Notes under the pieces: generated by a model
Told to the model about the DNA's origin: nothing
Databases searched by the model: none
What the model saw: the letters and a program-made list of their open reading frames with translations, nothing else
Shown: positions 14,737 through 23,631 of the stretch, piece after piece
Numbering within the stretch: the stretch's first letter is position 1
Layout: every line of letters starts with the position of its first letter
Position numbers and translations under genes: made by a program
NCBI RefSeq assembly: GCF_022414535.1
Contig: NZ_JADWYM010000020.1
Coordinates: 58,343-122,342 of the forward strand
Length of the DNA stretch: 64,000 nucleotides
Direction of reading: 5' to 3'
DNA from: Streptomyces sp. MUM 2J
Lineage (GTDB): Bacteria; Actinomycetota; Actinomycetes; Streptomycetales; Streptomycetaceae

Positions 14737-16194
14737 ATGACGGAACGACCCGCGCAGCGCACCCCCAACCGCCAGCTCGCCGCGCTCATCGCAGAAGCGG
14801 GGTTCTCCAACGCAGGTCTCGCCCGTCGCGTGGACCAGCTCGGCCTGGAGCACGGGCTCGACCTGAGATACGACAAGACGTCCGTGACCCGCTGGCTGCG
14901 CGGGCAGCAGCCGCGCGGCACCACGCCGGCACTGATCGCCGAGGTCTTCACCCGTCGTCTCGGCCGTCGCCTCACCGCGCAGGACCTCGGGCTGGATGCC
15001 TGTGCGCCCGTCTACGCGGGCCTGGAGTTCGCCGCCGGCCCCGAGGAGGCCGTCGACATCGTCAGCGGCCTGTGGCGCAAGGACTCCGGCAGTCATGCCG
15101 AGCTGCGCAAGATCGCCTTCACCCCCGCCGGGCTCGTGGTGCCCAGCAGGGACTGGCTCATCGGCCGTGCCGACGAGAAGGTCGCCCGCGGCGAGACGCC
15201 CCGCGTCCCCGCCCAGGGCCGCCCCGCCGCGCCCCGGGGCACGGCCCCGGGCGAGCCGCGCCGCCGCAATCCGGCCGAGCGCGGGCCCGGACACCGGGTG
15301 AGCGGGGGCGACATCGCCGCGCTGCGTTCGGTCGCCGAACTGTTCCGCACCCTCGACGACGCCTACGGCGGCGGCCACGCCCGGCAGGCCCTCGTGCGCT
15401 ACCTGGAGCACGAGTGCGAGCCGATGCTGCGCGGCGTCTACGGCGAGCAGACCGGCCGGCGGCTGTTCGGCGCCGCCGCCGAACTGACCCGGCTGGCCGG
15501 CTGGACGTCGTACGACATCGCGGCGCACGGCCTGGCCCAGCGGTACTTCGTCCAGGCGCTGCGGCTGTCCCAGGCCGCCGGGGACCGCGCCTACGGTGCC
15601 TACGTCCTGGTGACGATGAGCCGCCAGGCCGTGTACCTCGGGCACGGCCGCGAGGCCGTCCAGCTGGCGCGCGTGGCGCAGCAGGGCGTGGGCGGCGGCG
15701 GCCCGCCGGTCGTGCAGGCGCTGCTGCATGCCGCCGAGGCGCGCGGGCACGGGGTGCTCGGCGAGGTCCGCTCCAGCACCGCCTCCCTCGTGCGCGCCGA
15801 GCGCGCGCTGGAGGCGGCGCGACCGGGGGACGAGGTGCCCTCCTGGGCGCGGTGCTTCGACGAGGCCCAGCTGGCCGACGAGTTCGGGCACTGCCACCGC
15901 GACCTGCAGCAGTTCCGCGCCGCCGCGCAGCACGCCGAGCGCTCCCTGCAGCTGCGTGGCGCCGGGTACGCGCGCAGCAGGCTGTTCTCCAAGGTCGTCC
16001 TCGCCACCGCCCGACTCGGCCTCGGTGAACTGGACCAGGCCTGCCAGCTCGCCGCGGAGGCGGCCGGGCAGGCGGCGGAGATGCGGTCGGTGCGGGCGGT
16101 GGAGTACGTCAAGGACTTCGAGCGCCGCCTGGAGCCCTACAAGGACGCGGCGCCCGCGCGGGGGTACCGCGACAAGATCGCGGCGCTGGGGTAG
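14737..16194 (+). CDS. NsdA-like regulatory protein with TPR-type repeats
   Basis: 485 residues from the ATG at 14737 (TERPAQRTPNRQLAALIAEAGFSN). Residues 8-85 form a helix-turn-helix-like domain (AGLARRVDQLG... YDKTSVTRWLRGQQPRG). An Arg/Pro-rich linker (about 155-190) leads to a long helical C-terminal region of TPR-like repeats (GDRAYGAYVLVTMSRQAVYLG, QVHAERSLQLRGAG-type motifs). This plan is that of the Streptomyces NsdA/RegA-like family, whose founding member represses sporulation and antibiotic production; whether this paralogue does so is unknown. The ribosome-binding site GCAGGAG lies 13 nt upstream, a little far. It is divergent from lipB. Confidence 0.8.
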   Translation: MTERPAQRTPNRQLAALIAEAGFSNAGLARRVDQLGLEHGLDLRYDKTSVTRWLRGQQPRGTTPALIAEVFTRRLGRRLTAQDLGLDACAPVYAGLEFAAGPEEAVDIVSGLWRKDSGSHAELRKIAFTPAGLVVPSRDWLIGRADEKVARGETPRVPAQGRPAAPRGTAPGEPRRRNPAERGPGHRVSGGDIAALRSVAELFRTLDDAYGGGHARQALVRYLEHECEPMLRGVYGEQTGRRLFGAAAELTRLAGWTSYDIAAHGLAQRYFVQALRLSQAAGDRAYGAYVLVTMSRQAVYLGHGREAVQLARVAQQGVGGGGPPVVQALLHAAEARGHGVLGEVRSSTASLVRAERALEAARPGDEVPSWARCFDEAQLADEFGHCHRDLQQFRAAAQHAERSLQLRGAGYARSRLFSKVVLATARLGLGELDQACQLAAEAAGQAAEMRSVRAVEYVKDFERRLEPYKDAAPARGYRDKIAALG

Positions 16195-16330
16195 GAGCCG
16201 GAGCCGGAGCCGGAGCCGCGGCGGGGCGGGGCGGCCCCGCCGCACGGCCCTGTGCCCGGGCCGGTGGTGCCCGGGCCGGGTTCCCCGCGCCGTGGGGCCG
16301 CGCGGAACCCGTGCTCCCGACCGACGGCCT

Positions 16331-17752
16331 TCAGGCGGCCTGCGCCGCCGGGGCCGGACCGGCGGTGTGCAGGGGCCCGGCCGCCCCCCGGTCCGCCAGG
16401 ATCGCCGCGCAGGCGCGCCGGGCGGAGTGCAGGGCTCCCTGGACCGTGCTGGTGTCCCGGTGGTCGCCGCACACGTACAGGCCGGCCAGGAGCCGCACCG
16501 GACGCCTGAGGTCGTGCGGCGGCCGCATCGCGGGCACGGCCTCGGTGGTGCGGTGCACCGCGAGGGTCTCCCAGCGAGTGGTGGACGTGCCGTACAGCCG
16601 GGCCAGATGCATGCGGACGGCGGTGTCCACGGCGTCGGGCGGGACGCCCAGCACCGTGGACGAGATCAGCGCGCGGCCCGCCGGCGCCCGGGTCGGATCG
16701 ACCCGGCTGACCACCGCCGTGTGGGCGACGGGGCCGCCCCGGTCGGCGTCCAGCAGCAGCGACGTGCCGGTCCCGGGCGCCTCGTCCGCCGTGTGGTGGA
16801 CGACGGTCACCGGGTGGAAGGCTGGCACGCGCAGGCCGGGCAGCAGTTCGGCGGCGGTGCGCGCGTCCGTCGCGACCAGCACGGCACGGCAGCGGAACAC
16901 CCCGTGCTCGGCCGTGGTGACCGCGGTGGTCGACACCGAGGTGACCCGCACCCCGGTGTGCACGGCGCCCGGCGGCAGCGCCCCCGCCAGCAGTTCCGGC
17001 AGCACCTCCGCGCCGCCCTCCGGCAGGCACAGCCGGCCCGCGGCGAAGGAGCGCAGTGCGAGGTCGGCGCACCGGCTGGACGTGGTCAGCGCGGGGTCGC
17101 ACAGCAGGGCTGCCAGCAGCGGGCGCAGGAAGCCGTCGACCGTGCGTGCGGGTAGTCCGCGGGCGGTGAGGGCCCGGCCGGCCGGGGACTCGGGGCGGGA
17201 CAGCAGCCGTTCGACGGGCAGGTGGGCGAGCCGGGTCAGGGCGGCGTCGAGCCGGGCCTGGTCGACGGGGCCGCCCAACGGGGCACCGGTACGGGCCCTG
17301 GGCACGGCACCCCTCGCCGTCCTGGGGGCGGCGCCCTTCGCGGCCGGCGCGCGGGGCGCCGTCCGGGGAGCGCTCGCCAGGGCGCGCACGACATGGAGTG
17401 CGCCCCTCGTGCCACTCCTCGCGCCCCGCGCGCCCGCGCCGCCCGCCACGGCACCCGCGCGGTGCCGGCGGCCGTCGCTGTGCAGCAGGACGCCCGGGGC
17501 GAACGGACGCAGGACGAGCGCGTCCAGTCCCGGGGTGCGGCGTAGTTCCGGATAGGCGGTGGACAGCAACTGCCCGATGCGGTCCAGCCGGAAGCCGTCG
17601 ACCTTCTCGGTCGCCATCCGGCCGCCCACGTACGGGGCGGCCTCCAGTACCGTGGTCGTCACTCCTGCGCTGGTCAGCCGAAGCGCCGCCGAGAGGCCGG
17701 CGATCCCGGCTCCCACCACGACGACGTCTGCCTGGTACGCGGGCTCAAGCAC
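16331..17752 (-). CDS. FAD-dependent amine oxidase/phytoene desaturase-like oxidoreductase
   Basis: 473 residues. The N-terminal dinucleotide fold reads VVVVGAGIAGLSAALRL, then TVLEAAPYVGGRM, the FAD-binding pattern of the amine oxidase/protoporphyrinogen oxidase/carotenoid desaturase superfamily. The C-terminus GLYVCGDHRDTSTVQGALHSARRA is the second FAD-contacting motif of these enzymes. Residues about 95-150 are an Ala/Arg/Gly-rich insertion. The substrate is unknown. It is convergent with the NsdA-like gene, with a GGAGCC hexanucleotide repeat and GC-rich palindromes between them, and has no obvious operon partner. In streptomycetes such proteins are annotated only as putative oxidoreductases. 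Confidence 0.85.
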   Translation of the reverse strand: MLEPAYQADVVVVGAGIAGLSAALRLTSAGVTTTVLEAAPYVGGRMATEKVDGFRLDRIGQLLSTAYPELRRTPGLDALVLRPFAPGVLLHSDGRRHRAGAVAGGAGARGARSGTRGALHVVRALASAPRTAPRAPAAKGAAPRTARGAVPRARTGAPLGGPVDQARLDAALTRLAHLPVERLLSRPESPAGRALTARGLPARTVDGFLRPLLAALLCDPALTTSSRCADLALRSFAAGRLCLPEGGAEVLPELLAGALPPGAVHTGVRVTSVSTTAVTTAEHGVFRCRAVLVATDARTAAELLPGLRVPAFHPVTVVHHTADEAPGTGTSLLLDADRGGPVAHTAVVSRVDPTRAPAGRALISSTVLGVPPDAVDTAVRMHLARLYGTSTTRWETLAVHRTTEAVPAMRPPHDLRRPVRLLAGLYVCGDHRDTSTVQGALHSARRACAAILADRGAAGPLHTAGPAPAAQAA

Positions 17753-17972
17753 GTGCCCCTCCTCGAGGTTGCGCGGCTGGTGGAGACGTCATGCCCTCAA
17801 CAGCCGTCGGGAATACCCGAGTTCGGGACGAGGTTAGGGCCGTGATCGGTCGGGTGCAGTCGCGCACGAACAGGGCACGGTCGCACGGCGGTCGCATACG
17901 GTCACCGGTGGCCGCCCCGCCGCGCGGGGCGCGCTGCCCGTGCCCCGCGCGGCGGTCCCGGGCGCGCCGGCC

Positions 17973-18875
17973 CTACTCCCGCTGCGCCGCCCGGATCGCC
18001 TCCTCGATGCCGGGGAACGCGAAGACGAACCCCGACTCCAGCAGCCGCGCCGGCAGGATCCGTGCGCTGCCGAGCACGTCCCCGGACATCTCGCCCAGTA
18101 CGGTCCGCAGCACCGGCGCCGGGACGCCGAGCAGGGTCGGCCGGTGCAGCACCCGCCCCATCGCCTCCGTGATCTCACGGTTCGTCAGCGGCTGCGGCGC
18201 GGTGAGGTTGAACGGGCCCGCGAGGTCGTCGCGGTCGATCAGGTGCCGGATCGCGGCGACCTCGTCGTGCAGCGCGATGTACGACCAGTACTGCCGCCCG
18301 TCGCCCAGCCGCCCGCCCAGCCCGGCCCGGAAGACCGGGAACAGCTTCGCCCAGGCGCCGCCCCGGCGCGACACCACGAGGCCGGTGCGCACCAGCACCG
18401 TCCGCACCCCCGCCTCCCGTGCGGGCCCGGCCGCCGCCTCCCAGTCCACGCACACCTCCGCCAGGAATCCCCGGCCGTGCGGCGCCCGCTCGTCCACGGC
18501 CCGGTCGCCGGTGTCGCCGTAGTAGCCGATCGCGCTGCCGCCCACGAACACGCGCGGCGGCTTCCTCAGCGCGGCGGCCGCCTCCGCGAGCGTCCGTGTG
18601 CCGTCCACCCGGCTGCTGCGGATCCGCTCCTTGTACGCCTCGGTCCACCACCGGTCGCCGATCCCGGCGCCCGCCAGGTTCACCACGGCGTCGCAGCCCT
18701 CCAGCCCCGCCACGTCCACGGACCCGCCCGCGGGGTCCCAGCGCGCCTCGTCCGCGCCCCCGGGCGCACGGCGCACCAGCCGCACCACCTCGTGCCCGTC
18801 GGCGGTCAGGGACCGCACGAGCGCACCGCCGATCAGGCCGGAGGACCCGGCCACCGCAATCCTCATCCGTCGCAT
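17973..18875 (-). CDS. TIGR01777-family NAD(P)-binding epimerase
   Basis: 300-residue extended short-chain dehydrogenase of the TIGR01777 (YfcH/SulA-like) family. The N-terminal MRIAVAGSSGLIGGALVRSL gives the GxxGxxG nucleotide site. The conserved segments VVNLAGAGIGDRWW, SRVDGTRTLAEA, SAIGYYGDTGDRAVDE (YYG in place of the classical YxxxK spacing) and PFNLTAPQPLTN are all present. The chemical substrate of the family is unknown. The start at 18875 is preferred over upstream codons because AGGATGG lies about 8 nt upstream. It is divergent from the GNAT gene across 84 bp. Confidence 0.9.
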   Translation of the reverse strand: MRRMRIAVAGSSGLIGGALVRSLTADGHEVVRLVRRAPGGADEARWDPAGGSVDVAGLEGCDAVVNLAGAGIGDRWWTEAYKERIRSSRVDGTRTLAEAAAALRKPPRVFVGGSAIGYYGDTGDRAVDERAPHGRGFLAEVCVDWEAAAGPAREAGVRTVLVRTGLVVSRRGGAWAKLFPVFRAGLGGRLGDGRQYWSYIALHDEVAAIRHLIDRDDLAGPFNLTAPQPLTNREITEAMGRVLHRPTLLGVPAPVLRTVLGEMSGDVLGSARILPARLLESGFVFAFPGIEEAIRAAQRE

Positions 18876-18959
18876 GAGGCCATCCTGTCCCGTGAGCGCA
18901 CGTGTCCCCCGGGGGAAACCCGTTTCGGGGCACGGCGGTCCCCACATAGGGTGACGGCC

Positions 18960-19493
18960 ATGCCCGAGCCGACCCCGCACGAGCCGTCACCTCCCCGCCG
19001 GCCGCCGCACGAGCCGTCCATCCGCGTCGCCCGGCCCGAGGACGAGGAGGCACTGCGCCGGCTGGATCGCGCCAACTGGTCGCACCTGCACGCCATCACC
19101 CCGCAGCCCGAGCCCGGCGAGCCCTTCTTCCGGGAGACCGGCCGCCCCGCCGACCACCTCGTCGCCGAACTCGACGGCCGCCTCGCCGGGTACATCCGGC
19201 TCGGCTTCCCCACGCCGTTCGCCGCCAACACGCACGTACGGCACGTCCGCGGCCTCGTCGTCGCCGGGGAGGCCCGGGGCCGGGGCGCCGGCCGGGCCCT
19301 GGTGCGCGCGGCCGTCGACGGGGCCCGCGCGGGCGGCTTCCGCCGCATCACCCTGCGCGTCCTCGGCCACAACACCCCGGCCCGCAGGCTGTACGAGTCC
19401 GAGGGCTTCGTCGTCGAGGGCGTGCAGCCGGAGGAGTTCCTTCTCGACGGCGCCTACGTCGACGACGTCCTGATGGGCCGTCCACTGCGCTGA
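18960..19493 (+). CDS. GNAT-family N-acetyltransferase
   Basis: 177 residues. After a Pro-rich leader the GNAT fold begins with SIRVARPEDEEALRRLD. Motif A is HVRGLVVAGEARGRGAGRALVRAAV (RGRGAG is the acetyl-CoA pyrophosphate loop). NTPARRLYESEGFVVEG is motif B. It transfers an acetyl group from acetyl-CoA to an unknown amine. The ATG at 18960 is likely; the ribosome-binding site (AGGGTGA) is weak. It ends 7 bp from the convergent MarP-like gene. Confidence 0.9.
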   Translation: MPEPTPHEPSPPRRPPHEPSIRVARPEDEEALRRLDRANWSHLHAITPQPEPGEPFFRETGRPADHLVAELDGRLAGYIRLGFPTPFAANTHVRHVRGLVVAGEARGRGAGRALVRAAVDGARAGGFRRITLRVLGHNTPARRLYESEGFVVEGVQPEEFLLDGAYVDDVLMGRPLR

Positions 19494-19500
19494 GGCCCGG

Positions 19501-20685
19501 TCAGGACGTCACCAGCTGCCCGGTGTCCACCGGCCGTGTCGCGTCCGCCGCGCGCTGCGCGGCCGGGGCCACCTCCGCCGCCGTCAGCACGTACCCCGTC
19601 TCGTCGTCCGAGGTGGAGCGGGCGAAGACCACGCCGAACACCCGGCCGTCCGTGGTCAGCAGCGGCCCGCCGGAGTTGCCGGGGCGGACCGTGGAACGGA
19701 TCGAGTAGATCTCCCGGGTGACCGAGCCGTCGTTGTAGATGTTCTGCCCGTGCGCGTGCACCCGGGCCGCGACCGTGGCCGCCTGCAGGTCGAGGTCGCC
19801 GTCCTGCGGATAGCCCGCGACCACGGCCGCCGCCCCGCGTCCCGCGTCGTCGTCGAACCGCAGCACGGGCGCGTGCAGGCCGGGCACGTACAGCACGGCC
19901 ACGTCCCGGTCCGGATCGAACAGCACCACCCGCGCCGGGTACGGCCGCCCCACCCCACCGACGCGCACCTTCGGCGCGTCGATGCCCGCGACCACGTGCG
20001 CGTTGGTCATCACGTGCCCCGGCGCGAACACGAACCCGCTGCCCTCTCGGCCCTGGTCGCCCGAGACCCCCTCGATCTTGACCGTGCTCCGCCGGGCCGC
20101 ATCCGTGGCGGCGGCGGTCACGTTGTCGCCCGTGGGACGGGCGACCTCGGCCGTCGACTCGTTCTCGAACGGGTTGAACACCTGCGGGAAGCCCGCCTCC
20201 GTCAGTGCGGACGTGGCCCGGGAGAACCACGCCGGCGTGCTGTCCGGCATCGCGTCCTGCACCGCCCCCAGCAGCCGCGAGTCGCGGATCTGGCCGGTCA
20301 GCAGCGGTGACGAGGACGCGGCCAGCACGCTCGCCGCCACCCACGCCACGATCAGCACCGCGGCGGTGTTCGCGGCCGCCCCGCCCACGCCGTCGGCCAC
20401 CCTCAGCGGCCCCCGGTCCAGCTCCCGCCGCAGCCGCAGCGCGAGCCGCCCCGCCAGCTCGTGGCCGGCCGCCGCAGGCAGCAGCACCGTGCACACCGCG
20501 GTCACCGTCGCCGCCGTCGACCCCGCCGGCACCAGCTCCATCACCCACGGCAGCACCCACACGCCGACCACCGCGCCGCCCACGAAGCCGGCGAGCGACA
20601 CGCAGCCGGCCACCAGCCCGCGCCGGTAGCCGGAGCCGGCGTAGGCCAGGATCACCAGCAACAGCAGGATGTCCAGCACGTCCAC
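19501..20685 (-). CDS. MarP-type membrane serine protease
   Basis: 394 residues. The N-terminal 130 carry four transmembrane helices of the CvpA (colicin V production) type, starting MDVLDILLLLVILAYAGSGYRRG. An extracytoplasmic linker with FNPFENES leads to a trypsin-like domain. The catalytic triad is visible as NAHVVAG (His), FDPDRDVAVL (Asp) and RPGNSGGPL (Ser). This architecture is that of mycobacterial MarP, which is needed for acid and oxidative-stress survival and cleaves a peptidoglycan hydrolase. A PG-acting amidase is divergently encoded 189 bp away (20875-21693), a suggestive neighbour. No PDZ domain. Confidence 0.92.
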   Translation of the reverse strand: MDVLDILLLLVILAYAGSGYRRGLVAGCVSLAGFVGGAVVGVWVLPWVMELVPAGSTAATVTAVCTVLLPAAAGHELAGRLALRLRRELDRGPLRVADGVGGAAANTAAVLIVAWVAASVLAASSSPLLTGQIRDSRLLGAVQDAMPDSTPAWFSRATSALTEAGFPQVFNPFENESTAEVARPTGDNVTAAATDAARRSTVKIEGVSGDQGREGSGFVFAPGHVMTNAHVVAGIDAPKVRVGGVGRPYPARVVLFDPDRDVAVLYVPGLHAPVLRFDDDAGRGAAAVVAGYPQDGDLDLQAATVAARVHAHGQNIYNDGSVTREIYSIRSTVRPGNSGGPLLTTDGRVFGVVFARSTSDDETGYVLTAAEVAPAAQRAADATRPVDTGQLVTS

Positions 20686-20874
20686 GGAGCCGCCTTTCTC
20701 TCGGACCCGTTAGTACGCGGGGGACGGGCCCGGTGATCAGCCGCGCGCGTGCGGCCCGGCGGAGCCCGGCCGCACGCGCTGTCACCCGGGGAAACGCCGC
20801 GGACCCGGACGATGGTTCCAAGGGGTGGCACGGCACACATCGCGGGCGCGGGGGTTTGCGCCGATAGTGGGATC

Positions 20875-21693
20875 ATGCGTGTCCGAACAGCTCGGGGGAC
20901 ACGGAAGCGGCGGGCCGTACGGATACCCGGCTCCGCCCGGGTGGCTTTCGGTTTCCTGCCCGGCCTCGCCGCCGTCGCCACGCTGGCCCTGTGCGTGCAC
21001 GGTGCCGACCGCCCGTCCGGTACCGTCCGGCCTCCGTCCCCGGTGGCCCGCCCGGCCGGATCCCACACCGCGCCCAAGCCGTCGATCAGGCCCCGTTCGG
21101 CCTGGCTCGACGGCACCGCCCCCGCCCAGCCACCGCCGCGCTACGACGGCGAGGTCGTCGCCGTCTTCATCCACCACACCGACTCGCCCAACGACTACGA
21201 CTGCGCCGACACCCCCCGCATCATCCGTGCTCTCTACACCGGTCAGACCCGCGACCGCAGCTGGGACGACATCGGCTACAACTTCCTCGTCGACCGCTGC
21301 GGCACCATCTACGAGGGTCGCGCCGGAGGCGTCGACCGCCCTGTCACCGGTGCCCACACCCAGGGCTTCAACCACCGCACCGCCGGCATCGCCGCCATCG
21401 GCACCTTCACCGAGGGCACCCGCGTGCCGCGGGCGATGACCGACGCGATCGCCGCGCTCGTCGCCTGGAAGCTGGGCCTCACCGGTACCGACCCCCGCGG
21501 CGGCGTCCGGCTGACCTCCAGCAACGGCCACAGCCGCTACCCACGCGGCACCACGGCCGTCCTGCCCGCCGTCGCCGCCCACAAGGACGCCTACATGACC
21601 CGATGTCCCGGCCCGGCCCTCGTCGCCCGGCTCCCGGCCATCAGGCTGCGCGCCGCGGCACTCCAGGGCCGCACACCCGACGCCGGGACGTGA
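20875..21693 (+). CDS. Secreted N-acetylmuramoyl-L-alanine amidase (PGRP type)
   Basis: 272 residues. A basic start (RVRTARGTRKRRAVR) and hydrophobic segment (about 22-42) form a signal peptide or anchor. The mature domain is an amidase-2/peptidoglycan-recognition fold: FIHHTDSPNDYDCAD carries the first zinc His, WDDIGYNFLVDRCGTIYEGRAGG the conserved Tyr, and HTQGFNHRTAGIAAIGTFTE follows. The second zinc His is expected in SNGHSRYPRGT; the C-terminal TRCPG supplies a Cys in the place where related enzymes have a zinc-binding Cys. It would cleave the lactyl-alanine bond of peptidoglycan outside the cell. The ATG at 20875 is the only good start. It is divergent from the MarP-like protease. Confidence 0.9.
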   Translation: MRVRTARGTRKRRAVRIPGSARVAFGFLPGLAAVATLALCVHGADRPSGTVRPPSPVARPAGSHTAPKPSIRPRSAWLDGTAPAQPPPRYDGEVVAVFIHHTDSPNDYDCADTPRIIRALYTGQTRDRSWDDIGYNFLVDRCGTIYEGRAGGVDRPVTGAHTQGFNHRTAGIAAIGTFTEGTRVPRAMTDAIAALVAWKLGLTGTDPRGGVRLTSSNGHSRYPRGTTAVLPAVAAHKDAYMTRCPGPALVARLPAIRLRAAALQGRTPDAGT

Positions 21694-21760
21694 CCGGCAC
21701 CAGCCACCACGACCACAGCGCCGCCCTGCCACCGCCGCCGGGTGCGGGAGGGCACCTGCG

Positions 21761-21787
21761 GTGGCCGGCCGTGCGGCCGGCAGCCAC
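21761..21787. terminator. Hairpin between convergent genes
   Basis: GTGGC-CGGCCG pairs with CGGCCG-gca-GCCAC (3-nt bulge, 2-nt loop). It lies between the amidase gene (ends 21693) and the convergent DUF4240 gene (ends 21844). Confidence 0.45.
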
Positions 21788-21843
21788 GGCCAGGAGCCGC
21801 GCCGTGCCCCGGCCGGCCCGGTCGCGGTGCGGGCCGGAGAGGC

Positions 21844-22362
21844 TCACGTGCGGAAGCGGTCCCAGAGTTTCGGGAAGCGCTCGGCCAGGGCCCGCTCGTT
21901 CTCGAAGTCGAGCGGCGTGCCCTCCGGCTCTGCCGGCTGGGGCGGCAGGCCCAGGTCGGGGGCGACGCCGCCGGTGAGCTGCTCGTAGGCCTCGTCGGCC
22001 GCGTAGCCGATCTCCTCGCCGTCGCCGTCGATCTCCTCGTCGAAGTCGCCGAGCAGACCGGCGAGGGAGTCGGGGTCGTGCAGCGCGCCCTCGAAGACCT
22101 CCCGCCCCTGCCCGATCAGCCAGCAGCGGAAGAAGTCGAAGGCGTCGTCACTGGCCCCGTCCAGCAGCACCCAGGCGGCGCCCCACAGATCCCAGCGGTA
22201 GGCGCGGTTGTAGCGCGCCTCGAAATGACGGGCGAAGTCCAGGACCGCCTCGGGATCCAGCCGCCGGAGCCGGTCCACGAGCACGTCGGCCTGTTCCTCG
22301 GGGTCGCCCTCGGCGGCCTCGCGGCTAGTGTCCACCAGGTCCCAGAACTCCGTCTCGTCCAT
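21844..22362 (-). CDS. DUF4240 domain protein
   Basis: 172-residue acidic cytosolic protein. The DUF4240 signature begins at once (MDETEFWDLVDTSREAA), followed by YNRAYRWDLWGAAWVLLDGASDDAFDFFRCWLIGQG and the late EEIGYAADEAYEQLTG. Family members are common in actinobacteria, often in several copies; no function is established. The ATG at 22362 is chosen because homologous proteins start at MDE; the ribosome-binding site is weak. It is downstream of, and co-oriented with, the WYL regulator 123 bp away; cotranscription is possible. Confidence 0.87.
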   Translation of the reverse strand: MDETEFWDLVDTSREAAEGDPEEQADVLVDRLRRLDPEAVLDFARHFEARYNRAYRWDLWGAAWVLLDGASDDAFDFFRCWLIGQGREVFEGALHDPDSLAGLLGDFDEEIDGDGEEIGYAADEAYEQLTGGVAPDLGLPPQPAEPEGTPLDFENERALAERFPKLWDRFRT

Positions 22363-22485
22363 CACGGCTCCAGCATCGGCCCATCGGAACCCGTACGCAC
22401 GTGGAGTGCGGCGCATTTCGCGCCGGATCCCCGCACCCGATGCCAGGATCCCCGCACCCGGTTCCCCGATCCCCCCGCCCGTTCC

Positions 22486-23502
22486 TCACGCCCCGTACAG
22501 TCCGGCCATCCGCCGCGCGTCCCGGGCGAACCGGTCACGCAGCCCCGCGGGCGCCAGCACCTCCGCCTCCGGCCCGAGCGCCGTGAGCTGCGCGTGCGCG
22601 ACCTCCTCGGACTCCACCGGCAGGGTCACCGTCACCCGTCCCGCACCGTCCGGCTCCCCGGCCGCGGCCAGCGCCCGGCGCGCGGCGAGCGGATCGACGG
22701 CGTGCCACAGCATCCGCACCCCCTGCGGGGACAGCCGTACGACGACCTCGTCCCGCCACAGGGACCGGGCGAACCGCTCCGCCTGCGCCGCCCAGAAGCC
22801 GGGCAGATCGAACCCCTCGTCGCGGGCGAAAGCACCCTCCTGGACGTCGACGGCGGTGAACCGGTCGATGCGGTACGTCCGGAACTCCCCACTCGCCCCG
22901 GTGCCCGCCACGCGCGCGCAGACGTACCAGACCCCCGCCTTCAGCACCAGCCCGTACGGCTCCAGGTCGCGATCCACCGTCCGTTGCGCACGCCGGTAGC
23001 GGGCCGTGATCCGCCGGTCGTCCCACACCGCGCCGGCCACCTCCGGCAGCAGCTCGGGCGTCCGCGGCTCGGTGAACCAGTTCGGTGCGTCCAGATGGAA
23101 CCGCTGTGCCACCGAGAGCGGGGCGTCCCGCAGGGACGGCAGCAGCGCGGCCGACACCTTCAGCCGGGCCGCGGAGGCGGCGTCCTCCAGCCCCATCTCC
23201 CTCAGGGCCGCCGGCACCCCGCTCAGGAACAGCGCCTCGGCCTCACCGCGCGCCAGCCCGGTCAGCGGACCGCCGCCCAGGCCCGCGAGGCTGCGGGGAA
23301 GGGCGCGAGAGCCGCCGACCAGCCGGTACCCCCCGGCCCGCCCCCGGTCCGCGTACACCGGCACGCCCGCCTCGGACAGCGCCTGCGCGTCGCGCGCCAC
23401 GGTCCGCTCCGAGACCTCCAGCTCCCGCGCCAGCTCCGCGGCGGTCATCGAGCGCCGGTACTGGAGCAGCAGCACCATCTTGATCAGTCGGGCGGCACGC
23501 AT
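22486..23502 (-). CDS. WYL-domain transcriptional regulator (YafY/DeoR type)
   Basis: 338 residues. The N-terminal winged helix-turn-helix (MRAARLIKMVLLLQYRRSMTAAELAREL, then EVSERTVARDAQAL) is followed by ADRGRAGGYRLVGG, the typical wing. The middle and C-terminal WYL-like domain (RYRRAQRTVDRDLEPYGLVLKAGVWYVCARV) includes YRIDRFTAVDV. WYL domains sense ligands, often nucleotides or single-stranded DNA; the target here is unknown. It sits immediately downstream of aceE on the same strand, separated by a small hairpin. Confidence 0.92.
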   Translation of the reverse strand: MRAARLIKMVLLLQYRRSMTAAELARELEVSERTVARDAQALSEAGVPVYADRGRAGGYRLVGGSRALPRSLAGLGGGPLTGLARGEAEALFLSGVPAALREMGLEDAASAARLKVSAALLPSLRDAPLSVAQRFHLDAPNWFTEPRTPELLPEVAGAVWDDRRITARYRRAQRTVDRDLEPYGLVLKAGVWYVCARVAGTGASGEFRTYRIDRFTAVDVQEGAFARDEGFDLPGFWAAQAERFARSLWRDEVVVRLSPQGVRMLWHAVDPLAARRALAAAGEPDGAGRVTVTLPVESEEVAHAQLTALGPEAEVLAPAGLRDRFARDARRMAGLYGA

Positions 23503-23520
23503 GCCGCCATCATGCAGCAG

Positions 23521-23540
23521 GCCCCCGCCGGGGCGGGGGC
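23521..23540. terminator. Short GC hairpin after aceE
   Basis: GCCCCCGCC-gg-GGCGGGGGC, 9-bp perfect stem, in the 129-bp gap between the aceE stop and the WYL regulator start on the minus strand. Probable aceE terminator. Confidence 0.5.
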
Positions 23541-23631
23541 TGCGGTGGTGCGGCGGTCTCCCGCCCCGGTGGGGTGCGGTCGTGTGGTGGGTCGTGGCCC
23601 CGCTTCGGCGGGACCCCGACGACACCGGTCC

